DNA of 64,000 nt from Streptomyces sp. ISL-87 (GTDB lineage Bacteria; Actinomycetota; Actinomycetes; Streptomycetales; Streptomycetaceae). Positions 56,421 through 63,597 of this stretch are shown here, piece by piece. Below the pieces are notes generated by a model. That model saw nothing but the letters and a program-made list of their open reading frames with translations. It ran no database searches and was not told the DNA's origin. Every line of letters starts with the position of its first letter. Position 1 is the stretch's first letter. Both the position numbers and the translations under genes were made by a program. The DNA lies in the NCBI RefSeq assembly GCF_018614095.1, contig NZ_JAGGOY010000062.1:34864-98863 (forward strand). Direction: 5' to 3'.

Positions 56421-57410
56421 GTGTCGCAGGAACCGCAGGGTCTGGTCGAGCGCACGGAACAGCACCAGATCGCGATGTACCTCGGCGCCATGGCTCTCGG
56501 AGGACTGCTCGGCTGGGCGGCCCCGGCTGTCGGCCCCGGACTCGAGCTCGCCATCAACCCCGTCCTCGGGGCGCTGCTGTTCGTGACCTTCCTCCAGGTC
56601 CCGGCCGGCGAGCTGTTCCGCTCCCTGCGCGACGGCCGGTTCCTGTCGGCGGCCCTGGTCGTGAACTTCGCCGTTGTACCCGCCGTCGTCGCCGCGATGT
56701 TCGCCTTCCTGCCCGCTGATCAGGCCGTACGCATCGGGGTCCTGCTGGTGCTGCTGTGCCCGTGCGTGGACTACGTCATCGTCTTCAGCGGCCTGGCCGG
56801 CGGGGACAGCCGCCGCCTGCTGGCCGCCACCCCGCTCCTGCTCGTCGTGCAGATGCTGCTCCTGCCGGGCTTGCTGTACCTGTTCATGGGCCCGAGCCTT
56901 GCCGACATCGTCGAGGCCGGCCCGTTCCTCGAAGCCTTCCTCTTCCTCATCGTGATTCCCCTCGTGCTGGCCTGGGCCCTCCAGGCGTGGGCGGCTCGCA
57001 CACCGGCCGGACAGAAGGTGTCCGACGCCGCCACGACGACGATGGTGCCGCTGATGGCCGCCACCCTCATCACCGTGGTCGCCTCGCAGGTCCCCAAGCT
57101 CGGCGGCAGCCTCGGCGACGTGGCCGCCGTGATCCCCTTCTACGCCGCGTTCCTGGTGGTCATGGCCTTGGCCGGACGGGTTGTCGCCCGCCTCTTCCGC
57201 CTGGACGCCCCGGCCTCGCGGGCGGTCGTCTTCACCGGCGCGACCCGCAACTCCCTGGTCGTGCTGCCTCTCGCGCTCGCTCTCCCCGACGAGCTGGCGG
57301 TCGCCGCGGTCGTCGTGGTCACCCAGACCCTGGTCGAGGTCATCGGCATGGTCGCCTACGTACGCCTCATTCCCCGCCTCGTCCCGGAACGGGAGCCGCT
57401 CACGGCGTGA
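56421..57410 (+). CDS. Arsenic resistance protein (bile acid:Na+ symporter superfamily arsenite efflux)
   Basis: A 329-residue membrane protein from the GTG at 56421 (GGGAG upstream). About ten hydrophobic segments; LLCPCVDYVIVFSGLAGGDSRRLLAATPLLLVVQ is the actinobacterial arsenic-resistance variant of the Acr3 core, with a Cys in the conserved position of helix 4 needed for As(III) in Acr3. RNSLVVLPLALALPDELAVAAVVVVTQTLVEVIGMVAYVRLIP matches the C-terminal Acr3/BASS region. It likely extrudes arsenite. Its 3' end overlaps the convergent MerR gene by 11 bases. Confidence 0.85.
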   Translation: MSQEPQGLVERTEQHQIAMYLGAMALGGLLGWAAPAVGPGLELAINPVLGALLFVTFLQVPAGELFRSLRDGRFLSAALVVNFAVVPAVVAAMFAFLPADQAVRIGVLLVLLCPCVDYVIVFSGLAGGDSRRLLAATPLLLVVQMLLLPGLLYLFMGPSLADIVEAGPFLEAFLFLIVIPLVLAWALQAWAARTPAGQKVSDAATTTMVPLMAATLITVVASQVPKLGGSLGDVAAVIPFYAAFLVVMALAGRVVARLFRLDAPASRAVVFTGATRNSLVVLPLALALPDELAVAAVVVVTQTLVEVIGMVAYVRLIPRLVPEREPLTA

Positions 57411-57795
57411 GGATGGTGCAGATCCCGCCTTCAGAGCAGGTGTCCGGATCGGTGGCGGCGGCCCGTCGGGCGAGCTCACGCAGTGCGGTGCGGGTTTGGC
57501 GGAGTTCGGCCATGCGCCGCTCGATGTCCGCCAGGCGCTGGTCGATCAGGGTGGTGACGTGGCCGCAGGGGGCTTCGCCGCTGTCGCGGATGTCCAGGAC
57601 GGACCGGATCTCGGCAAGGGTCAGACCGGCGCCCTGGGCGTCGCGGATGAACGACAGCCGCAGCGCAGCCTCCGGCGGGTACTCGCGATAGCCGCCCGTT
57701 GTGCGGGGCGGGGCGGGCAGCAGGCCGGCCTGCTCGTAGAAACGGATGGTCTTGGCCGTCACCTGGCCGGATGCCGCGAGCTCACCGATGCGCAT
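57400..57795 (-). CDS. MerR family heavy-metal-responsive regulator
   Basis: A 131-residue regulator, MRIGELAASGQVTAKTIRFYEQAGLLP at the start and GGYREYPPEAALRLSFIRDAQGAGLTLAEIRSVLDIRDSGEAPCGHV. Metal-binding Cys residues are in APCGHV (about 77) and in DTCSEGGICTIL near the C-terminus, the arrangement of ZntR/PbrR/MerR-type sensors. It is divergent from the mercury-lyase-like gene with a perfect palindrome between them. Confidence 0.9.
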   Translation of the reverse strand: MRIGELAASGQVTAKTIRFYEQAGLLPAPPRTTGGYREYPPEAALRLSFIRDAQGAGLTLAEIRSVLDIRDSGEAPCGHVTTLIDQRLADIERRMAELRQTRTALRELARRAAATDPDTCSEGGICTILTP

Positions 57796-57811
57796 ACCCC
57801 CACGCTACGCC

Positions 57812-57843
57812 TTGACCTTCCAGTGCACTGGAAGGTCTACCGT
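57812..57843 (+). promoter_or_regulatory. MerR operator-promoter, perfect palindrome
   Basis: TTGACC (57812-57817) and TACCGT (57838-57843) are 20 bases apart. The spacer holds a perfect 22-base palindrome at 57815-57836 whose half-sites are ACCTTCCAGTG and CACTGGAAGGT. This is a canonical metal-MerR activated promoter for the rightward gene, and also covers the regulator's own promoter region. Confidence 0.85.
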
Positions 57844-57879
57844 CGGGCCGAGGGCCACACCACCACGGAGGACAGCGGA

Positions 57880-58425
57880 ATGCGGATCACGATTCTGACG
57901 GTGCCCGACTGCCCGAACGTGCCGGTCGTACGGGAGCGGATCACCGCCGCGTTCGGCCCGCGTACCGCCCAGGTCGAACTGGTCGAGGTGCGCCAGGAAG
58001 CAGAGGCCGAGCGTTTGGGCATGACGGGATCGCCGACCGTGCTGCTCGACGGCGTCGACCCCTTCGCGGTGCCCGGCGCCCCGGCGAGCGTGTCCTGCCG
58101 CCTCTACCGGGACACCGACGGCCGCACCGAGGGCGCGCCGAGCGTCCACGCCCTGCGCCAAGCCCTGTCCGGCGTGAGCCTTTCCTCGGCCGAGGCGGGC
58201 CAGGAGTGCTGTCAGGCGGATGTCCTGGATCCGGTCGGCCGGGCCGGACGAGGCCGCCGCGCCCCCGCCGAGTAGGGCCTGCGGGCCGTGCAACAGGCGG
58301 TGCTGCGGCACTTCGCCGAGACAGGGCTCTCGCCGGACATGCCGGAGCTCGAGTCCGTCGCCGCCCAGGCCGGGAGGACCGCCGCCGAAGTGCTCGCCGA
58401 GCTGGACCGGGAGGACAGCACCAGA
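57880..58425 (+). pseudogene. Broken organomercurial-lyase-like gene with thioredoxin-like N-terminal domain
   Basis: Codons 1-131 (57880-58272) form a thioredoxin-like domain (MRITILTVPDCPN, GMTGSPTVLLDGVDPFAVPG, SVSCRLYRDTDG) and a linker DPVGRAGRGRRAPAE, ended by TAG at 58273-58275. The same frame continues GLRAVQQAVLRHFAETGLSP and VAAQAGRTAAEVLAELDRED, resembling the helical N-terminal domain of alkylmercury lyase (MerB), and then breaks at about 58425 where sequence of the convergent TauE gene begins. I read this as one fused gene that acquired a stop and lost its catalytic 3' part. The first 131 codons could still be made. Confidence 0.6.
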
Positions 58426-59171
58426 TCGGGGAACACGCCGAGGAGCAGTCCGCCCAGCACCGCCCCGGCGACGGAGCCTGCGGCCATGGTGAGGGTGAAG
58501 CGGAGGTTGGCGCTGAGGATGGCGAAGCTGCCGTCGCGGCTGTAGCGGGCGAAGGCGACCAGCATGGTCGGCAGGGAGACCAGCAGGGAGAGGCTTCCGG
58601 CGGTCTTGATGTCCTCTCCGAACAGCAGCACGATCGTCGGGATCAGCAACTCGCCGCCGGCGACGCCCATGATCGCGGCGACGACGCCGATGCCGAACCC
58701 GGCCGCGACTCCGGCGGGGATCCGGGCCCAGAGCGCCAGCGCGACGGTGTCCAGGGTGGCGGTATGGGTGAGGACCAGGGCGGCCGCCATAAGGATCATC
58801 AGCGCAGCCAGGACCTTGTAGAGGGTGGAGCTGCGCATGCGCACTGCCCAGCTCGCTCCGGCCCAGGCTCCGAGGAGGCTGCCGGCCAGTAGGTTGACCG
58901 CGACGGGCCAGCGGGACGCGACCTCGGCGGCCGGGACTGCTGCCAGGCGGGCGGGCAGCGCGACCAGGACCACGACCAGGCTCATCGCCTTGTTCAGGAT
59001 GACCGCCGAGAGGGCGGCGAACCCGAAGAGGCTGATCAGCAGCGGCAGGCGGAATTCGGCACCGCCCAGGCCGATCATCCCGCCCAGCACTCCGATCGCC
59101 GCACCCGCGCCCAACACCACAGGTGCTGAGTGCGTCGGCCGGAGGGGATGGAGGGTCTCGTCCGTGGTCAT
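58212..59171 (-). CDS. TauE/SafE sulfite exporter family protein, C-terminus replaced
   Basis: A 319-codon frame from the ATG complement 59169-59171 (GAGGA upstream). Family sequence runs to about residue 248: LGAGAAIGVLGGMIGLGGAEFRLPLLI, ALSAVILNKAMSL, AGFGIGVVAAIMGVAGGELLIPTIVLLFGEDIKTAGSLSLLVSLPTM, AGAVLGGLLLGVFPDLVL. It has eight or so membrane segments. After residue 248 the frame enters Ser/Arg-rich sequence that is the antisense of the mercury-lyase-like gene, so the final helix is missing. Substrate is an anion or organosulphur compound; in this context it may be metalloid-related. Confidence 0.75.
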   Translation of the reverse strand: MTTDETLHPLRPTHSAPVVLGAGAAIGVLGGMIGLGGAEFRLPLLISLFGFAALSAVILNKAMSLVVVLVALPARLAAVPAAEVASRWPVAVNLLAGSLLGAWAGASWAVRMRSSTLYKVLAALMILMAAALVLTHTATLDTVALALWARIPAGVAAGFGIGVVAAIMGVAGGELLIPTIVLLFGEDIKTAGSLSLLVSLPTMLVAFARYSRDGSFAILSANLRFTLTMAAGSVAGAVLGGLLLGVFPDLVLSSRSSSASTSAAVLPAWAATDSSSGMSGESPVSAKCRSTACCTARRPYSAGARRPRPARPTGSRTSA

Positions 59172-59395
59172 GACGGGCATCCTCGCTGGTGGCCCGCCCC
59201 TGCTGCTACGGCACGCCCCCACCTTCGGGGCAAGGCACCGGGAGTCCGCTCTGGATTCGTTCGGACCTCCGAGAACCAGTAGTGACGGCCGCCCTTCTCG
59301 TTGTATTCGGGGATGCCCGTGCCGTAGAACTCGTGCTCGTGAACAGAGCGAACCGGCGCTTTGCTCTGGTACCGGCGCTCGGGAGCCGCCATCAT
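59168..59395 (-). CDS. Unrecognised 75-residue ORF coupled to TauE
   Basis: An ATG-started frame (59393-59395) whose TGA overlaps the TauE start (ATGA). The central part RYQSKAPVRSVHEHEFYGTG and IPEYNEKGGRHYWFSEVRTN reads like real protein with mixed composition and low Arg/Pro bias; the last 20 residues look like noise. I do not recognise a family. It may be a small gene or the 3' fragment of one. The plus strand here contains no better candidate. Confidence 0.35.
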   Translation of the reverse strand: MMAAPERRYQSKAPVRSVHEHEFYGTGIPEYNEKGGRHYWFSEVRTNPERTPGALPRRWGRAVAAGAGHQRGCPS

Positions 59396-59431
59396 CACAA
59401 GCCCCGAGTGCCGACCGAAAGCTGGCAGGCC

Positions 59432-59971
59432 ATGGCGCACACCGACCCCATGGACCGGCAGGCCGTGAACGAGGACTACGAGCGCGCCCGCCGCACCTTC
59501 CACCAGCTGCTGGACTCAGCCTCCAAGGAAGATTTGGCAAGGCCCACCCGCGGCACCAAGTGGACCAACGAGCAGCTGCTGTGGCACATGCTGTTCGGGT
59601 ACATGGTCGTCCGCGCCTTGCTGGTCCTGGTCCGCGTCTTCGGCCGGCTCCCCCGAAGGGTCGGCAAGATGTTCGCCCACCTGCTGAACACAGGGACCGT
59701 ACCGTTCGACTGGGTCAACTACGTGGGTCCGCGCGGGGCGGTGAAGGTCTACGGGCCGCGCCGGATGGGCGCCGCCTTCGACCACGTCCTCGATGCCCTG
59801 CAGCGCCGGCTGACCGCGGAGTCCGAGGCCGATCTGGCTCGCGGAATGCACTACCCCGTCCGCTGGGATCCGTTCTTCCGGGACTACATGACACTCGCGG
59901 ACATCTACCGCTACCCGACCCAGCACTTCGACTTCCACCTCCGCCAGCTCACCCTGGACGGCGGCAGCTGA
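59432..59971 (+). CDS. DinB-like four-helix-bundle protein
   Basis: A 179-residue protein; ATG at 59432, with a second ATG six codons later as alternative. The DinB/YfiT-like bundle is suggested by EDYERARRTFHQLLDSASKEDLARPTRGTKWTNEQLLWHMLFGYMVV with the His after the first third, and by the C-terminal TQHFDFHLRQLTLDG with further His residues, together a possible metal site. Members include mycothiol- or bacillithiol-dependent transferases and many unknowns. It may be a thiol-linked detoxification protein in this island. It is convergent with the acetyltransferase. Confidence 0.75.
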   Translation: MAHTDPMDRQAVNEDYERARRTFHQLLDSASKEDLARPTRGTKWTNEQLLWHMLFGYMVVRALLVLVRVFGRLPRRVGKMFAHLLNTGTVPFDWVNYVGPRGAVKVYGPRRMGAAFDHVLDALQRRLTAESEADLARGMHYPVRWDPFFRDYMTLADIYRYPTQHFDFHLRQLTLDGGS

Positions 59972-59985
59972 CACCGGCAGAACAG

Positions 59986-60480
59986 TCAGGTGATACGCGG
60001 GCTGCGGCGCTCCAGCAGGACGACATCACGCCACAGGCCGTGGTGCCGGCCAACGCGCTCGCGGGTGCCGATGACCCGGAAGCCCGCATGGTCGTGGACG
60101 GCGAGGCTGGCGGCGTTCTCGGGAAAGATCCCGGACTGGATCGTCCAGATACCCGCGGCCTCGGTCGAGGCGATCAGCGCCGCAAGGAGCTGCTTGGCGA
60201 CGCCCCTGCCGCGGGCGCCCGGGTGAACGTAGACGGAGTGCTCGACGACACCGGCGTAAGCACAGCGGTCGGAGACTTTGGTGGCGGCCACCCAGCCCAG
60301 CAGCCTGCCGTCGGTGCCGAGTGCGGCGAAGCGGTGCTCGGGCAACTTCGCCGCGTCGAACTCGGCCCAAGTCGGTGCGGCGGTCTCGAAGGTGGCGTTG
60401 CCCTCCTCGATACCCGCCTGATAGATCGCCAGGACCTGATCCGCGTGCGCCCAGGTCAGCGGCGCGATGGTGACGCTCAT
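59986..60480 (-). CDS. ArsN-like GNAT acetyltransferase
   Basis: A 164-residue GNAT enzyme. VTIAPLTWAHADQVLAIYQAGIEEGNATFET, then AYAGVVEHSVYVHPGARGRGVAKQLLAALIASTEAAGIWTIQSGIFPENAASLAVHDHAGFRVIGTRERVG match the phosphinothricin/arsinothricin N-acetyltransferase group (Pat/ArsN1), including the acetyl-CoA loop RGRGVAK. The start overlaps the stop of the upstream ArsR gene (ATGA), supporting an arsenic role: acetylation of the organoarsenical antibiotic arsinothricin. A generic amino-acid acetyltransferase role cannot be excluded. Confidence 0.82.
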   Translation of the reverse strand: MSVTIAPLTWAHADQVLAIYQAGIEEGNATFETAAPTWAEFDAAKLPEHRFAALGTDGRLLGWVAATKVSDRCAYAGVVEHSVYVHPGARGRGVAKQLLAALIASTEAAGIWTIQSGIFPENAASLAVHDHAGFRVIGTRERVGRHHGLWRDVVLLERRSPRIT

Positions 60481-60842
60481 ACGGAGGCTGCCCGCGTCAG
60501 GAGCTGGCCCATGGCGGCCAGCACGGCCGGCTCCACCCGGTAGTACACCCAGGTGCCGCGCCGCTCGGAGGAGAGCAGGCCGGCGTCCTTGAGCTTCTTC
60601 AGGTGGTGGGAGACCGTCGGCTGGGAGACGCCCACGTCGGAGATGTCGCACACGCACGCTTCGCCGCCCTCGTGCGAGGCGATGGCGGAGAACAGTCGCA
60701 GGCGCACGGGATCGCCCAGGGCCTTGAACATCACCGCGGCCTGCTCGGCCTCCGCAGCCGTCAGCGGGCGCTCGGTCAGGGGCGGGCAGCAGGGGGCCAC
60801 GGCCTCCGGCTCCAGCAGCGGCAACACCTTCGTAGTGGACAT
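60477..60842 (-). CDS. arsR: ArsR-family repressor with N-terminal CC and CVC motifs
   Basis: A 121-residue repressor. The N-terminal C18-C19 pair (APCCPPL) and helix motif C63-V-C65 (EACVCDIS) resemble the arsenite sites of Corynebacterium (CC plus single Cys) and E. coli (CVC) ArsR combined. The DNA-binding region is ISDVGVSQPTVSHHLKKLKDAGLL. The gene is divergent from the FAD oxidoreductase and coupled to the acetyltransferase. TCGAC-GTCGA type sites lie between the divergent genes. Confidence 0.92.
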   Translation of the reverse strand: MSTTKVLPLLEPEAVAPCCPPLTERPLTAAEAEQAAVMFKALGDPVRLRLFSAIASHEGGEACVCDISDVGVSQPTVSHHLKKLKDAGLLSSERRGTWVYYRVEPAVLAAMGQLLTRAASV

Positions 60843-60862
60843 GCCCCCATCATGCGGCGAAC

Positions 60863-60941
60863 TTCGACAGATGTCTATGTTGACGGATGTCGATACGTGG
60901 TGCCATCCTTGAGGCGTCAGGACATCGACAGACGTCGAATC
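60863..60941. promoter_or_regulatory. ArsR operator region with two related sites
   Basis: Site one: ttcgacagatgtcta (60863-60877) with an inverted companion ggatgtcgata (60885-60895). Site two: TCGAC and GTCGA half-sites with a 4-base spacer at 60925-60938. The shared ATCGACAGAnGTC pattern on both sides of the divergent gap suggests one repressor controlling both directions. Confidence 0.65.
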
Positions 60942-60957
60942 AAATGGGGAGCCCGTC

Positions 60958-62316
60958 GTGAACGCATCCACCGAAGCCCTGCCCGTCGTCGTGATCGGAG
61001 CAGGCCCGGCCGGCCTCGCCGCCGCCGCCCACCTCACTGAGCGCGGCATCGAACCCCTGGTCCTGGAAGCCGGACCGGCCGCCGGCAGCGCGGTACGCGA
61101 CTGGGGCCACGTACGCCTGTTCTCCACCTGGTCCGAGGTCGTCGACCCGGCCGCCGAGAAGCTCCTGGCCCCCACCGGGTGGATCGCCCCCGACGGCGCG
61201 ACCTACCCCTCCGGCGCCGACTGGTCCGAGCAATACCTCCAGCCGCTCGCCGACGTCCTCGGCGACAAGGTCCGTTACGGCGCCACGGTGACCGGCGTCT
61301 CCCGCCTCGGCCGCGACCGGATCGTCGACGCCGACCGCGAGCAGCAGCCCTTCACCATCAGCATCCGCAACGCCGACGGCACCGAGGAGCGGATCACCGC
61401 CCGCGCCGTCATCGACGCCTCGGGCACCTGGTCCACCCCCAGCCCCATCGGCGGCGACGGCCTCCCCGCCCTCGGCGAGAAGGCTGCCGCCGACCGGATC
61501 TCCTACCGGATTCCGGACCTCAAGGACCCGGCCGTCCGCTCCCGCTACGCGGGCAAGCGCACCGCCGTCATCGGCTCCGGCGCCTCCGCCTTCACCGCCC
61601 TCGCCTACCTGGCAGACCTTGCCAAGGACGATGAAGGCACCCACGCGGTGTGGGTCCTGCGCCGCGGCATCAGCGGCTCCACGTTCGGCGGCGGCACCGC
61701 CGACCAGCTCCCCGCCCGCGGCGCCCTCGGCCTCGCCGCTAAGGCCGCCGTCGACGACGGGTACGCCGACGCGGTCACTGGCTTCCGCACCTCCGCCATC
61801 GAGAAGACCGCCGACCAGCTGGTCCTCGTCTCGGAAGACGGCCGCCATCTGGATCCCGTAGACGAGGTCATCGTCCTCACAGGCCTGCGCCCCGACCTCT
61901 CCTTCCTGAACGAGCTGCGCCTCGGACTCGACGAGCGCCTCCAGGCCCCCGTCGAGCTGGCGCCGCTGATCGACCCGAATCAGCACTCCTGCGGCACCGT
62001 CTACCCCCACGGAGTCAACGAGCTCTCCCACCCGGAGAAGGACGTCTACCTCGTCGGCATGAAGTCTTACGGCCGCGCCCCGACCTTCCTCGCCATGACC
62101 GGCTACGAGCAGGTCCGCTCCATCGCCGCCGCCCTCGCCGGCGACCAGGAAGCCGCCGAGCGCGTCGAACTCACCCTCCCCGAGACCGGCGTCTGCGGCG
62201 GCGCCGGCCTGTTCGACCAGCCCCAGGCCGCCGAAGAGACCGGTGGCGGCTGCTGCGCGGCCCCCGCCAGGCTCACCATCGGGGTCGGCGCCCCGGTCCA
62301 ATCCGGCGGCTGCTGA
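60958..62316 (+). CDS. FAD-dependent oxidoreductase of the ars cluster, Cys-rich C-terminus
   Basis: A 452-residue flavoprotein from the GTG at 60958 (ATGGGGAG upstream). FAD-binding PVVVIGAGPAGLAAAAHLTERG, NAD(P)-binding RTAVIGSGASAFTALAYLA (about 202), AVIDASGTWSTP and VYLVGMKSYGRAPTFLAMTGYEQV are visible. It is related to ArsO but longer, and ends with Cys residues (TGVCGGAG, TGGGCCAAP, QSGGC) that could bind As(III). Such proteins accompany ars operons in actinobacteria; activity unknown. It is separated from the MFS gene by 6 bases. Confidence 0.82.
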   Translation: MNASTEALPVVVIGAGPAGLAAAAHLTERGIEPLVLEAGPAAGSAVRDWGHVRLFSTWSEVVDPAAEKLLAPTGWIAPDGATYPSGADWSEQYLQPLADVLGDKVRYGATVTGVSRLGRDRIVDADREQQPFTISIRNADGTEERITARAVIDASGTWSTPSPIGGDGLPALGEKAAADRISYRIPDLKDPAVRSRYAGKRTAVIGSGASAFTALAYLADLAKDDEGTHAVWVLRRGISGSTFGGGTADQLPARGALGLAAKAAVDDGYADAVTGFRTSAIEKTADQLVLVSEDGRHLDPVDEVIVLTGLRPDLSFLNELRLGLDERLQAPVELAPLIDPNQHSCGTVYPHGVNELSHPEKDVYLVGMKSYGRAPTFLAMTGYEQVRSIAAALAGDQEAAERVELTLPETGVCGGAGLFDQPQAAEETGGGCCAAPARLTIGVGAPVQSGGC

Positions 62317-62322
62317 CCCACG

Positions 62323-63597
62323 GTGACCGGCCTTCAAAGAAGCGGGGCCACGTCCGGAACGGGGGACCGGCCGCGGCCCCGCGCCGTACTGCCCGCCCTG
62401 TGCGCCACACAGATCACCAGCTGGGGCATCGTCTACTACGCCTTCCCCGTCCTGCTCCCGCGGCTGACGGCCGCCACCGGCTGGTCCGCCAACGGCGCGA
62501 CGGCCGCCTTCTCCCTCGCCCTCCTCATCTCCGCCGTGGCCGGCATCCCGATCGGCCGGATCCTCGACCACCGAGGGCCGCGCGCCGTGATGACGGCAGG
62601 CTCCGTACTCGGCACCCTCGCACTCCTCGTCATCGCCGCCGCCCCCAACCTGGCCGTCTTCACCGCAGGCTGGATGCTCGCGGGAGTGGCCATGGCCGCC
62701 ACCTTCTACCCGCCCGCCTTCGCCGCCCTCACCCGCTGGTGGGGACCCGACCGTGTCCGGGCCCTGACCATCGTCACCCTCGTGGGCGGTCTCGCCTCCA
62801 CCGTCTTCGCCCCGCTGACCGCGGTCCTCGCCGAGCACCTGAGCTGGCGCACCACGTACGCCGTCCTCGCCGTGATCCTGGCCACCGTCACCATCCCCGC
62901 GCACGCACTGGCCCTACGCGCCCCCTGGCCGCCCGCACCACCAGCGCCACCCGCCATCGAGCGCACCCCGGTCACCCGCAGCCGCCCCTTCCTCCTCCTG
63001 ACCGCGGCATTCACCCTCTCCGGCTTCGCCATGTACGCCGTCGTCATGAGCCTCATCCCGCTCCTCACCGAACGAGGCGCGGACGCGACAACCGCCGCCT
63101 GGGCCCTCGGACTCGGCGGCGCGGGCCAGACCCTCGGCCGCACCCTCTACACAGGTCTGTCAGCCCGAACATCCGTCACGACCCGTACGGTCACCCTCAT
63201 CACCCTCGGCGGCGCGACCACGGCAACGCTCGCCCTCATCCCCGGCCCCATGCCCCTGCTGGTCGTCCTTGCGGTCGTCGCCGGAGTCGTCCGAGGCAAC
63301 CTCACCCTCCTCCAGGCCACCGCCGTCACCGACCGCTGGGGCACCACCCACTACGGCCGCCTCTCCGGACTCCTCGGCGCACCAGCCCACATCGCAGCAG
63401 CCCTGACCCCCTGGGCAAGCGCAGCCCTCGCCGCCCCCCTCGGCGGCTACCCCCATCTCTTCGCAGCCCTCGCCACACTCTCCGTCGCGGCCGCATGTCT
63501 CGCCCTGGTGGCGTCGAGAGAAAGCCACCCCCGGTCGCTGTCCAGGTCGGCTCCGAGCAGCAAACCAGCGTCACGTTCGCGCACACAGCGCCCATGA
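62323..63597 (+). CDS. MFS exporter of the ars cluster
   Basis: A 424-residue major facilitator with about twelve membrane segments. It opens PALCATQITSWGIVYYAFPVLLPRLTAATGWS, with the A-motif-like GRILDHRGPRAVMTAG after the second helix. Its position directly after an ars flavoprotein and in the ArsR-controlled transcript suggests efflux of arsenite, an organoarsenical or an arsinothricin-like compound (ArsK, ArsJ and ArsP are the known alternatives). The last 25 residues are Ser/Arg-rich and may be replaced sequence. Confidence 0.8.
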   Translation: MTGLQRSGATSGTGDRPRPRAVLPALCATQITSWGIVYYAFPVLLPRLTAATGWSANGATAAFSLALLISAVAGIPIGRILDHRGPRAVMTAGSVLGTLALLVIAAAPNLAVFTAGWMLAGVAMAATFYPPAFAALTRWWGPDRVRALTIVTLVGGLASTVFAPLTAVLAEHLSWRTTYAVLAVILATVTIPAHALALRAPWPPAPPAPPAIERTPVTRSRPFLLLTAAFTLSGFAMYAVVMSLIPLLTERGADATTAAWALGLGGAGQTLGRTLYTGLSARTSVTTRTVTLITLGGATTATLALIPGPMPLLVVLAVVAGVVRGNLTLLQATAVTDRWGTTHYGRLSGLLGAPAHIAAALTPWASAALAAPLGGYPHLFAALATLSVAAACLALVASRESHPRSLSRSAPSSKPASRSRTQRP

